From Elymus sibiricus (taxonomy: Eukaryota > Streptophyta > Magnoliopsida > Poales > Poaceae): a stretch of 64,000 bases of DNA. Of the stretch, positions 46,564-57,079 are shown piece after piece (positions within the stretch are counted from its first letter, which is position 1; every line of letters begins with the position of its first letter). The stretch spans positions 430,815,379-430,879,378 of the forward strand of contig CM077676.1 in NCBI GenBank assembly GCA_039707655.1, written 5' to 3'. Below the pieces are notes generated by a model. It was not told the origin of the DNA, searched no databases, and worked only from the letters and a program-made list of their open reading frames with translations. A program made the position numbers and the translations under genes.

Positions 46564-47008
46564 ATGGCTTTGATATCCGTCCCCGTCGGCCCTCGTCCGG
46601 GTTATGATTCGGATGTGGTATATTCTCTTTTATAATTATTTGTTGCATTTCGTGTTTATGACAAATTATGCCCATCAAGTTGACATAGATATTTTTATCT
46701 AGGAGGTATGTGAACCGGAAATTCCAACCGACCCTATTGTCGAGAGGTTAAATTTAGTTGAAAAAGAAAACGAGTATTTGAAAGAAAAATTGAAAAGAAT
46801 TGAGGGGGAGAAGATGGAATTGGAGTTGCATGTTGCCGAAGTTGTCGATGATCACAAGATCAAGATGGAGAAAATGCGCTTGAAGATTAGAAAGATTAGA
46901 AAATATGCCATCGATAGTGAGGCTTGGTATCATTATGCTGTTGGATCAATTGTTACCTTAGTTGCGATCTTGATCGCATTTGTTGTTGCATTTAAATGCT
47001 TTAGCTAG
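46564..47008 (+). CDS. Small coiled-coil, membrane-anchored protein of CACTA-2 (unknown function)
   Basis: Exon 1, 46564-46617 (MALISVPVGPRPGYDSDV), joins exon 2, 46703-47008, across an intron with GT/AG borders (ATGTG/GTATAT, ATCTAG/GAGG); 119 aa. Residues about 35-85 are charged heptad-like sequence (VEKENEYLKEKLKRIEGEKM, MEKMRLKIRKIRK), predicted coiled coil. Near the C-terminus a hydrophobic segment (VGSIVTLVAILIAFVVAF) looks like a tail anchor. It lies between the left promoter and the transposase ATG, 96 bp upstream of it, so it may share a transcript with the transposase by alternative splicing. No domain recognised. CACTA-1's equivalent region is outside the window. Confidence 0.6.
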
Positions 47009-47104
47009 AGAGTTATTTGTATGTTGTTTTATGATAATAAGTGTTGTATGAACTTTATGTATGAACTTGTATTAATTTGGTCTTTTCGGTGCTGTGTAAT
47101 GAAG

Positions 47105-50100
47105 ATGAGCCGGCAATGGATGTACGATGACCGATGCTCTGCCCAGTTCATTAATGGCGTGCAGACTTTTCTGCTTGCGGCTGAGGCGAACAAGCGGGCG
47201 GATGGTTTTATGCCTTGTCCATGTGCTGGATGTAAGAATGATCGGAATTACTCTAAGTCAAGAACCATTCACGTCCACCTGTTTGAGTCCGGTTTCATGC
47301 TCCACTATAATGTTTGGACCAAGCACGGAGAAAGAGGGGTTATGATGGAAGACAATGAAGAAGAAGAGGACGACGACAGCTATCCTGGCCATGGGTTCCA
47401 TGAATACGATGGTACAACAATGGGGGAAGAAGCTGAGCCGGCAATGCGGGAAGAAGCTGAAGAACAGGCATCAGATGAGCCCGCTGATGATCTTGGTCGG
47501 GCCATTGCGGATGCAAAGAGAAAGTGTGCAAGTGAAAAGGAGAAGCTGAAGTTGCAGAGCATGTTAGAGGATCACAAGAAACCGTTGTACCCAAATTGCG
47601 AAGATGACAAGAAAAAGCTGGGTACCACACTGGAATTGCTGCAATGGAAGGCAGAGAATGGTGTACCTGACAAGGCATTTGAAAAGCTGCTGAAAATAAT
47701 GAAGAAGAAGCTTCCAAAAGATAACGAATTGCCTGACAGTACGTACGAAGCAAAGAAGGTTGTCTGCCCTCTAGGATTAGAGGTGCAGAAGATACATGCA
47801 TGCCCTAATGACTGCATCCTCTACCGCGGTGAGTACGAGGATTTGAATGCATGCCCAGTATGTTGTGCATTGCGCTATAAGATCTGCCACGATGACCCTG
47901 GTGATGTTGAGGGCGAGCGCCCCAGGAAGAAGATTCCTGCCAAGGTGATGTGGTATGCTCCTATAATACCACGGTTGAAACGTTTGTTCCAAAACAAAGA
48001 GCATGCCAAGTTGATGCGATGGCACAAAGAAGACCGTAAGAAAGACGGGAAGTTGAGAGTACCCGCTGACGGATCGCAGTGGAGAAAAATCGAGAGAAGG
48101 TGGAAGAACTTTGCAGCTGACGCAAGGAACGTATGGTTTGGTTTAAGTGCAGATGGCATTAATCCTTTTGGGGAGCAGAACAGCAATCATAGCACATGGC
48201 CTGTGACTCTATGTATCTATAACCTTCCTCCTTGGTTGTGCATGAAGCGAAAGTTCATTATGATGCCAGTGCTCATCCAAGGCCCCAAGCAACCCGGCAA
48301 CGACATTGATGTGTACCTAAGGCCATTAGTTGAAGAACTTTTAGAGCTGTGGAGCATAGAAGGTGTACGTGTGTGGGATGAGCACAAACAGCAGGAATTT
48401 GACCTGCGAGCATTGCTGTTTGTAACCATCAATGATTGGCCTGCTCTCAGTAACCTTTCAGGACAGACAAACAAGGGATACCACGCATGCACGCACTGTT
48501 TAGATGATACCGACAGTATATATTTGGATAAATGTAAGAAGAATGTGTACCTGGGGCATCGTCGATTTCTTCAGAGCAGGCATCCCGTAAGAAAGAAAGG
48601 CAAGCATTTCAAAGGTGATCCAGATCACCGGCAGAAGCCTCCCCACCGTACTGGTGATGATATACTTGATATGGTCAAGGATTTAAAAGTAATCTTTGGA
48701 AAGGGTCCTGGCGGACAATCTGTTCCGAATGACGCTGACGGACGCGCACCAATGTGGAAGAAGAAATCTATATTTTGGGACCTACCCTATTGGAAAGACC
48801 TAGAGGTCCGCTCTGCAATCGACGTGATGCACGTGACTAAGAATCTTTGCGTGAACCTGCTAGGCTTCTTGGGCGTGTATGGCAAGACAAAAGATACACC
48901 GGAGGCACGGGAGGACCAGCAACGTATGCACGGAAAAGACGGCATGGATCCAAAGCAGTTCCAGGGTCATGCCAGCTATGCTCTTACCAAAGAAGAGAAG
49001 GAAATCTTCTTCGAATGCCTGCTCGGTATGAAGGTCCCGTCTGGCTTCTCGTCGAATATAAAGGGAATAATAAATATGGCAGAGAAAAAGTTTCAGAACC
49101 TAAAGTCTCATGACTGCCACGTGATTATGACACAACTGCTTCCGGTTGCATTGAGGGGCCTTCTACCGGAAAACGTTCGATTAGCCATTGTGAAGCTATG
49201 TGCATTCCTCAATGCAATCTCTCAGAAGGTAATCGATCCAGAAATCCTACCAAGGTTAGAGAGTGATTTGGTGCAATGCCTTGTCAGTTTCGAGTTGGTG
49301 TTCCCACCATCCTTCTTCAATATCATGACGCACGTTCTAGTTCACCTAGTCGAAGAGATTGCCATTCTGGGTCCTGTATTTCTACACAATATGTTCCCCT
49401 TTGAGAGGTTCATGGGAGTCTTAAAGAAATATGTTCATAATCGTGCTAGGCCAGAAGGAAGCATCTCCAAGGGCCATGAAAATGAGGAGGTCATTGAGTT
49501 TTGTATTGACTTTATTCCTGACCTTAAGCCGATTGGTGTTCCTGAATCGCGGCATAAGGGCAGACTGGGTGGAAATGGCACGCTAGGACCGGAACAAATA
49601 ATATGTATGGACGGGCATTCTCTCACTCAAGCACACTACACAGTTCTACAAAATTCCGCCTTGGTGGCTCCGTATATGGAGGAACACAAGAATTTTCTAT
49701 GCTCCAAACACCCGGAGCAGTCTGACGACTGGATTACACGTGAACAAACGGGGACTTTCGCCGGTTGGTTGCAGACACGTGCCATGCATGACGCCGCTGT
49801 TGAAGATGACCTGTACTTGCTGTCCCAGTTACCATCTTCGAATATAATGACTTTCAAAGGGTACGAGATAAATGGGAATACATTTTACACGATCTCCCAA
49901 GATAAGAAGAGCACCAACCAAAGAAGTGGTGTCCGCTTTGATGCAGCAACCAAGAGTGGAAAGGACACATATTATGGTTACATAGAGGACATATGGGAAC
50001 TTGACTATGGACGTGGTTTGAAGGTCCCTTTGTTTCGGTGCAAATGGGTCAATATGACACGAGGCGGGGTAACGAAAGACCCGCAGTACGGAATGACAAC

Positions 50101-50461
50101 AGTGGATCTCAACAATCTTGCGTACGCAGACGAACCATTCGTCCTAGCCAATGATGTGGCGCAGGTTTTCTATGTGAAGGACATGTCTACCAAGCCGAGA
50201 AAAAGAAAAGATAAGGAAGCGAATACATCATACGATGAGCCAAAGCGCCACATAGTTCTTTCAGGGAAAAGAAACATCGTGGGAGTGGATGACAAGACAG
50301 ACATGTCAGAAGATTATGAAAAGTTTGATGAAATTGCTCCCTTCACAGTGAATATTGACCCGAGCATCCAGTTAAATGATGAAGATTGTCCATGGTTACG
50401 GTGCAAAGGGACACACGCGAAGAAAAAGTTTCACACCCAAAGATCCCACTCTGGGATGTGA
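47105..50461 (+). CDS. TNP2-type CACTA transposase, intact
   Basis: Start chosen at MSRQWMYD, the usual beginning of this family; in-frame ATGs at 47099 and 47021 are alternatives. 1118 aa. N-terminal Transpos_assoc region (about 1-75) with CPCAGC; central transposase region with LFVTINDWPALSNLSGQ, HACTHC and RSAIDVMHVTKN; DUF4218-like region (FLHNMFPFERFMGVLKKY); DUF4216-like region (YYGYIEDIWELDYGRGLKVP); a basic C-terminal tail (PRKRKDKE). It should bind the CACTA ends and cut and join DNA in the nucleus. No stops or frameshifts are seen. The homologue in CACTA-1 is frameshifted. Confidence 0.93.
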   Translation: MSRQWMYDDRCSAQFINGVQTFLLAAEANKRADGFMPCPCAGCKNDRNYSKSRTIHVHLFESGFMLHYNVWTKHGERGVMMEDNEEEEDDDSYPGHGFHEYDGTTMGEEAEPAMREEAEEQASDEPADDLGRAIADAKRKCASEKEKLKLQSMLEDHKKPLYPNCEDDKKKLGTTLELLQWKAENGVPDKAFEKLLKIMKKKLPKDNELPDSTYEAKKVVCPLGLEVQKIHACPNDCILYRGEYEDLNACPVCCALRYKICHDDPGDVEGERPRKKIPAKVMWYAPIIPRLKRLFQNKEHAKLMRWHKEDRKKDGKLRVPADGSQWRKIERRWKNFAADARNVWFGLSADGINPFGEQNSNHSTWPVTLCIYNLPPWLCMKRKFIMMPVLIQGPKQPGNDIDVYLRPLVEELLELWSIEGVRVWDEHKQQEFDLRALLFVTINDWPALSNLSGQTNKGYHACTHCLDDTDSIYLDKCKKNVYLGHRRFLQSRHPVRKKGKHFKGDPDHRQKPPHRTGDDILDMVKDLKVIFGKGPGGQSVPNDADGRAPMWKKKSIFWDLPYWKDLEVRSAIDVMHVTKNLCVNLLGFLGVYGKTKDTPEAREDQQRMHGKDGMDPKQFQGHASYALTKEEKEIFFECLLGMKVPSGFSSNIKGIINMAEKKFQNLKSHDCHVIMTQLLPVALRGLLPENVRLAIVKLCAFLNAISQKVIDPEILPRLESDLVQCLVSFELVFPPSFFNIMTHVLVHLVEEIAILGPVFLHNMFPFERFMGVLKKYVHNRARPEGSISKGHENEEVIEFCIDFIPDLKPIGVPESRHKGRLGGNGTLGPEQIICMDGHSLTQAHYTVLQNSALVAPYMEEHKNFLCSKHPEQSDDWITREQTGTFAGWLQTRAMHDAAVEDDLYLLSQLPSSNIMTFKGYEINGNTFYTISQDKKSTNQRSGVRFDAATKSGKDTYYGYIEDIWELDYGRGLKVPLFRCKWVNMTRGGVTKDPQYGMTTVDLNNLAYADEPFVLANDVAQVFYVKDMSTKPRKRKDKEANTSYDEPKRHIVLSGKRNIVGVDDKTDMSEDYEKFDEIAPFTVNIDPSIQLNDEDCPWLRCKGTHAKKKFHTQRSHSGM

Positions 50462-51589
50462 CCGACTTCACTGTCATCACTTTCTTCTCTAGTGAGTTTC
50501 CGGACTAATATATCTGGAAAGTCCCACTTTGGACAAACCGGAGGGAATCTTTGTAATAGTTAATTAGGGTACTTATGTGTTTTGGCATTTGAAACGCGAA
50601 GAAATATTACGGCAAAAACTGGATGCACTTCGTGTACAAAATGGACAATCTCTTTCGAAGTATCAGGGTTTCGGACGAAAACTCGTCTGTTACAAAGGCA
50701 TTTCATTTTTTTAAACTTATTACAACTCCAGACTTTTTGTGCGTTCAGTATGCACCATTCAAAGCCACGTCATCAACTTTCAACCCTTTCTGACTTCATT
50801 TGCTATTTTTCATGCATTTACTGATTTTTTTTGAGCTAAATGACCCTGAAATTGAAAAGCACTACAAATGAACTCTGAAAAGGTTGAAAGTTGGCATGGT
50901 ATCATTATTTCACCCACATAGCATGTGCAAAAAAGTAGAAAGGGTTACGGCAAAAACTGGATGCACTTCGTGTACAAAATGGACAATCTCTTTCGAAGTA
51001 TCAGGGTTTCGGACGAAAACTCGTCTGTTACAAAGGCATTTCATTTTTTAAATAACCTAAGTATTACCAAATTGAATATAATGATAAAACACACTAATAT
51101 TAAACATAAGAAAAAAGAATCACTGAAAAATCTATTTTTAAAGTAAAGTTATTCACAAACTAGTGATTCACACAAATTTCAAATAATTCAAATTTAAACT
51201 ATTAAAATTTGAAAACTACTGGCACTAACAGAAAGTTTGTAATTTTTTGTACCTAAAGCAAAAATATTCAGAAAGAAACTCTAAATACAGCAAAAAACAA
51301 CTCAGAAATAAATACAAGAAAATAAATAAAGCAGAAAAGAAAAAAGAGAAAAAATATAAATAAAAAAAAGCCCGCCTACTGGGCCACGGCGGCCTGCATA
51401 CGACTAGACACCCAACCCGCAGGCCCAGTAGGCCCAACAAGGCATAGCAGCAGAGGTAGGCACAGAAGGCCTGCAATACAGAGGAGCTCGAGACAGCAGC
51501 CGCGGCGGGGCTTATAACCTGGTGCGGGCGCCCTTCGGCAAGCGAGGTGGGACTAAACTTGCCCGCACCGCACCTGCGGCAGCGCACCA
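50462..51589. other. Spacer of CACTA-2 with a 105-bp direct repeat
   Basis: 50607-50711 and 50945-51049 are two copies, identical by eye, starting TTACGGCAAAAACTGGATGC and ending GGCATTTCATTTTTT. The rest is A-rich, then moderately GC-rich near 51370-51560. No gene seen. Confidence 0.75.
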
Positions 51590-51750
51590 CCTTTAGTACC
51601 GGTTGGTAGATCCAACCGGTACCAAAGGGATGTCTTTAGTACCGGTTGGAGCCACGACCCGGTACTAAAGGGGGTCGCTTCCCGCCGCTTGGCCTGGCCA
51701 AATTTGACCTTTAGTACCGGTTGGTGGCTCCAACCGGTACTAAAGGTCCA
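51590..51750. repeat. Internal subterminal-type repeat cluster of CACTA-2
   Basis: Alternating CTTTAGTACCGGTTGG and CCAACCGGTACTAAA, as at the element ends, here between transposase and ORF1 and next to a TATA box. Confidence 0.85.
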
Positions 51751-51753
51751 TCC

Positions 51754-51761
51754 TATATAAA
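51754..51761 (+). promoter_or_regulatory. TATA box of the ORF1 transcription unit of CACTA-2
   Basis: TATATAAA in the context ATCCTATATAAACAA, a near copy of the left promoter box at 46061 including the preceding ATCC. Confidence 0.65.
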
Positions 51762-51829
51762 CAACCCTTATGAAAATTTTCACTTCTTCTCTGTTCGCTC
51801 GTCTCCTCTGCTTCTTCGATCGACAGCGC

Positions 51830-52170
51830 CGCCGCCCCCCGTCGCCGCCCCCGTCGCGCGCCGTCCCCGTCGCCGCCCCCGTCGCGCGCCGTCGCCGTCG
51901 CCGTCGCCGTCCCTGTCGCCGTCGCCGTCCCCGTCCACGTCGCCGCCCCGGCCCGTCCCTGTCGCCGTCCCCGTCGCGCGTCGCCGTCTCGCCGCCGCCC
52001 CGTCGCCGCGCCCGTCGCCGCGCCCGTCGCCGCCCCCCGTCGCCGCCCCGGTCGCCCCGCTGTGAGCCCCCTGCGCCATGGCCGCGCCCTCGATCATCCG
52101 ATCGAGCCCGCCCGCACACACACACACACACACAGAGTACACACACACACGTACACACACACACACACAC
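51830..52170. repeat. CCGTCGCCG-rich tract followed by a CA/ACAC microsatellite
   Basis: Iterated CCGTCGCCGCCCC and CCGTCGCGCGCC phrases (51838-52050), then (CA)n with interruptions (52113-52170). The long frames on both strands here are translations of the repeat. Confidence 0.8.
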
Positions 52171-52209
52171 ATTTTTCTTAATTATTTTCTGTTTTCTCTG
52201 TTTTGTAGT

Positions 52210-52440
52210 TATATAAATGTTAGATTAATGTTAAAGTTTTAGCTAGATGAATTAGATTAATGTCAATTTGTTAGATGATCGAATTAGATATATTAATGTC
52301 AAATGTTAGATGAATTACATAGAAATGTTAGATTAATGTCAAATGTTAGATGAATTAGATATATTAATGTCAAATGTTAGATGAATTAGATATATTAATG
52401 TCAAATGTTAGATGAATTAGATTAATGTCCGTTATGTTAA
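52210..52440. repeat. Short tandem array, unit about 31 bp
   Basis: Imperfect copies of TTAGATGAATTAGATATATT followed by AATGTCAAATG, about six in number. Confidence 0.8.
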
Positions 52441-52524
52441 ATTTGCATATAGAATTTGCATATAGAATTTGTATATAAGAAAAAATGTTACATTTGCATA
52501 TAGAATTTGTTATCGACGTCAACG

Positions 52525-52902
52525 ATGCCCGGCCCGCATCCTCGCCGTCGACCCGTTCGCGACGACGTCCTGCTTCAGAGGAGCCATGTCCGGGACTGGG
52601 CTCCGCCGGGCTGGCACTGGGAGGTGCTACCTTCAGGGGGGCGCCGCTTGGTGAGGAACCCGGCCCCGGGTCCCGTCGACGACCCGGAGCTCCTTTGGTG
52701 GCTCCGGGCGCCACTTTCGATAATATTCGAGACGATGTATTCGAGATTATATTCGATGATGCATATTATCTACTATGATTCAGTTTTATCTTTCGAGATG
52801 CATATATATTATCTACTATTATTCGAGATGCATATCAATTATCTACTATTATTTGAGATGCGTACTAAATTGTTTTATATTTCTTCTGGATTAGTTAAAT
52901 AA
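52525..52902 (+). CDS. Leader ORF of CACTA-2 (DWAPPGWHWEV protein), unknown function
   Basis: From ATG at 52525: MPGPHPRRRPVRDD, RSHVRDWAPPGWHWEVLPSG, RRLVRNPAPGPVDDPELLWW, then an AT-rich-encoded tail with repeated FEMHI(Y/N)YLLL and a stop just before the ORF1 ATG at 52908. The first 60 residues match CACTA-1. The tail may be non-genuine; it arises from three copies of a 30-bp TTCGAGATGCATAT repeat. It could be a small protein or an upstream ORF controlling ORF1 translation. Confidence 0.4.
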   Translation: MPGPHPRRRPVRDDVLLQRSHVRDWAPPGWHWEVLPSGGRRLVRNPAPGPVDDPELLWWLRAPLSIIFETMYSRLYSMMHIIYYDSVLSFEMHIYYLLLFEMHINYLLLFEMRTKLFYISSGLVK

Positions 52903-52907
52903 AAGCT

Positions 52908-55900
52908 ATGGCGGACAATACCGGCAGAGAAGGAGAAGAGGCCGTGTTCGAGATCATACGCTCCCCTCGCGGGCCACATGATCAGAATGAAGAAGATGAC
53001 GGCTCCCAATATCTGAACAATACCGGGGAGGGTGATATGATATTCGATCAAGACGACCGAATTGATGAAGTCCAGAACTATGATGATCTTGAAATAGCAA
53101 ATACCGGCGAGGTACATTATAGAAGCAGGCATCTGGTGATCATCACGTGTTTTAAATGATTTTGTATATATATATATATATTAACGAATCGATCTTTCTT
53201 CTTTCAGCCCTCCGGATCGAGTAAATCGTCTGCAGGCAGCAGAAAGCGAGGCCCGGCCAAAAAGTTGAAGGATGGCGTAAAGTACAACATCGATGCCATC
53301 AAACCTAATGGCGAACCAAGCGAGCCTAAGAAGAATGCGGACAAGTGGATTCGTCAGTGCGGAGTTCTTGTGAAGGACCAAATCCCGATCTCCATTCAAG
53401 AATGGAAAAAGCCAGCAACGGAACGTCCAGATCTTACTTATGTTGACCAAAGAGCAAAAGATCGGCTTTGGGAATCTCTCATGTCACATTTCACCCTACC
53501 AGATCATTTCACACATGCAGATGTGCAGAAAGTCAAGGACGCTGCTCTTAGGAAGATGGCGCGTGCATTCAACAACCACAAGAAAAATATATGGGCCAAG
53601 TACGGAGGAAAGAAGACTCCAGAATTCACGGGAACACTGGAGAAGCAAAGAGATCACTGGCCCGCTTTCGTGAAATTCAAGGAATCGGAATTAGCTAAGG
53701 AACGGTCGAGAATAAACAAGCTCAATGCCGCGAAAAAGGAGCATTACCATAGGCTGGGGCCAGGTGGCTACGCGGTGGCCCGGCCTAAGTGGGATAAGGC
53801 TGAGCAAGAGATGATAGATGCAGAGGTCATTCCAGTTACATTGAGCTGGCCCCCCAGGTGCAGGACTTGGTTCTATGCGCATGGGGGGGCGTTGGACCCA
53901 AAGACAGGCCAGGTTTTGAAGAAGGCAAGTCTTAAAGGAGCCGACGACAAACTACTTGTTGCAATAGAAGAGGCTCGAACGGGGGTGTTCACGCCCAACA
54001 GAGAGAACGACGAGCTTACACGCGCCCTGGGAAATCCTGAACACCCGGGAAGAACACGAGGCAAAGGCATTGTTCCGTGGTATCAGGGGTTTGCGGACTG
54101 GAACGCCGACTACAGAAGCCGTGCGAGAAAGAAGATGGAGGAGGAGAAGAAGAGGAAGCTGGAGGAGGAGCAGAGGAAGCAGGAAGCAGAACGCGTTAGA
54201 GGCCTAGAATCAGCGCACGCGGAGTTGGCACTCCAATTAGAGCGGCAGCAGCAGCAGATCAACTCACTTAGCCAGGAAAGGGGGTCTCAGCAGCGGCAGC
54301 AGCTAGCGGATCCATCATTGGATAGCACCGAGCCATCCATGCCGAGAAGCAGCGTGGGTTCCGCCCTGGGCGATGAGTCACTACTGCTGGATAGATACCC
54401 TGTGGATGACATCATGGATAACACTAATTGTGAGCTACACTTTAAAATGAAGAACATATCCATGAAGGTGGCGGACGGCATTGCTTATACAAATCCCCCT
54501 GAAGCAACCTTCCATTGCAATCCGATTCCAGCTGACTATGCTCGTGTCACGGTTGATGAAGTTGTGGCACAATATTCGGGGCTACAGCTTGACATTCCTG
54601 GAGGTGACGACGAGCGCACACTGGGAGAGGCCATACATCGTATCATTCTATGGAGAAAGGATTGCATTGTCTTTCCAAGGCCACCGACACCGCGTCAGCC
54701 GACTCCTTCTCCAAGTCCGCCACCGCGTCAGGACACTCCTACTCCTCCAAGTCCGGCAACGCGTCAGGCCAGTCCTCCTCCTCCAAGTTCGGCACCGCGT
54801 CAGGCCACTCCTCCTCCTCCAAGTCCGGCACCGCGTCAGCCCAGTGCTCCTGCACCGCGTCAGTCGTCTCCGCCGCCTAGGCAACAGCGGAAGAGAGCCG
54901 CCGCAGCTATGGCGTCTAGCGGTACAAGTACAGGAGGCAAGAGACGAGGATACCAATTTGGTCCAAGCCTCGCGCCTCTTCCGAAGAGGCCTTACGACAT
55001 GACGGATGAGGAAATCAAAGCCAAATGCAGGGCGGACTTGGACGCCCATTTTGCACCGAAACCGCCACCGCCGCCAAAGGAGAAAGTGCCTGAGGTTGTC
55101 GTTGAGCACTTTATTCGTATGGCTAAAGAACCAGCTCCCAAGCCTGTTGACTCAGACTATGAGCGCCAACTCAGGAAGGCACATCTAGCAAAAAAAAAGA
55201 AGGAGTCGAGCTCGAGCTCGAGCCAAGGCGCAGCTGCCAAAAAAAGCGGGAAAACTGTTCCCCAGCTGGGAGAACAGGCGGTGCAATCGATCCCCCCGCT
55301 CATTGTACCAACACATGTGAGTACCGACGCGGCCGATGAGCTGGTAATAACCGACGATCATAGAAGGATGGCTGCCGAGGCCGGTGTCACTGTTTATCAA
55401 CTCCTAGGCATTGAGCCCATGGATAAGATTAGAGAGGAGGACGTAAAACGGAAATATGCCCGCGGCGAACCTCTGGTAAAGCCTGAGGAGGTCAAGAAGC
55501 TCCCAACGAGAATGTATGAATTGCATGAATGGTACATGAAAATTGCCAAGACTACCAATCGAGAGTCCCTCATGGTGAAAGTCAAGGCAGAGCATTACTA
55601 CCATGAGAATGCTCTGTATGTTGAGTTTACAGAACTGTTTCAGTTATTCAATCAAGACGCACTCGACAAATCTATCGTCAGTTGCTATTGTCTGTAAGTG
55701 ATTTCTTTCTGTAATTTAAGTCTCAAGCTAGCTGTAGTGCTCGTTGATCATTACCTGTAATTATCCTCACTATATTCTTTTCTGTGGTATTATGCAGGAT
55801 GAAGATCTATGAAATGAATAAAAAGGGACGCTATGGCATTGGGTTCATTGACCCAAATACCATTAATCAAGAGATATGGACGGATGAATGTTATCGAGAA

Positions 55901-56837
55901 GACACAGAGAAAAGCATGCTAGAGTTCTTCAAGCGCCTAAACACCAATCGAGATATACTACTTCCTTACAACTTCAAGTGAGTCACACTGTCTTGTACTA
56001 CAAATTCTGTTTTTGCTTACTAGCTAGATGTTAATAAGTGTATAGGGTTTAGGGTAGTTGATGAGTGTTATGCACATGCCCGCTTAATTTATACATGCAA
56101 ACGTGTGCGCATGCAGATTCCACTGGATCTTGTTAGACATTCAAGTTGAAGAAGGAAAAGTTGAAGTACTGGACTCACTAATTAAACCAGTTGAGGAGTA
56201 CGAAACCGTCAAGGGGATAGTCAACAGGTAATTTCAATCATTATTGAACTATATGTCGGCCTATTTAGTTCGTCATTTCCTGATATCAACTAATTAATAA
56301 CTCCTTTATTCATTTTCTTTGCCGGCGGGCAGGGCTTGGGCAAAGTTCATCAAAACGGTTCCAGGCCAATGGAAACAAAAGCTGTATTGGTATCGACCCA
56401 GGGTAATTAATTAATTAGTACTAGCTAGCTACCATCTCTTTAATTCTAGTTTCAATACCATTAATTATCATGCTTGATTAATTATTATCTGATTGAATTC
56501 TATTCTCGTAAAGTGCATGAGGCAGAAGCCGGGGAATGATTTATGTGCATACTACGTTTGCGAGAACATTCGCATGATGACGATCGAAAGTAGCACATCT
56601 GCTAGACAGCAATGGGTACGTTTGCCAGAACACTATTCACAATTTTTACATCATTATCGATATCTAATCACACAACTAATACATGCATATTGATCTCCTT
56701 CTTAAAAGTTCGATATGGTGCGGGATCAGCTCCTACCAACGGATCGCGTACGAGCAATTCAAGAGGAAATAGCGGGATTTTTGCTCGACCAGGTCATAGA
56801 TCCCAAAGGAGTATACCATTACCCGCTACCGCAGTAA
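52908..56837 (+). CDS. CACTA-2 ORF1: Transposase_24-like protein with C48/Ulp1-like protease C-terminus
   Basis: Seven exons with GT/AG borders: 52908-53111, 53208-55693, 55798-55977, 56117-56227, 56333-56402, 56514-56615, 56709-56837; frame maintained, 1093 aa. N-terminal part is acidic; the main region has PISIQEWKKP, RCRTWFYAHGGALDPKTG and ELTRALGNPEHPGRTRG (Ptta/En/Spm ORF1 type), then a Glu/Lys/Gln coiled coil and a proline-rich (RQ(A/P)(S/T)PPPPS)n stretch. The C-terminus shows FHWILLDI (His), VLDSL (Asp) and RQKPGNDLCAYYV (Gln, Cys), the catalytic pattern of Ulp1-type cysteine proteases that process SUMO. It probably binds subterminal repeats as the regulator; the protease role is inference. 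Confidence 0.85.
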
Positions 56838-57079
56838 TGCCTCCATGTAGGAGAAATTGTATATACCAAATTGTATATATACATGTGTATGTGTGAATGG
56901 TGGTGCGAGACATTCGATGATATATATATATATGATCGGTTCTACGAGAAATTCTATTTATATATATGCATAACGTGTACAATATGTAGTATCGTAAAAT
57001 ACCAGCAAATGAAAAAGAATTAAATGGAAAACACAAAATTAAAGGAAAAAGAAATCATAAACCCAAAACCCCCTAAACC

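Noticed and set aside
51553..52216. Long Arg/Val and Gly/Asp-rich frames on both strands
   Set aside because: Products of CCGTCGCCG repeats and a CA microsatellite in the ORF1 leader.
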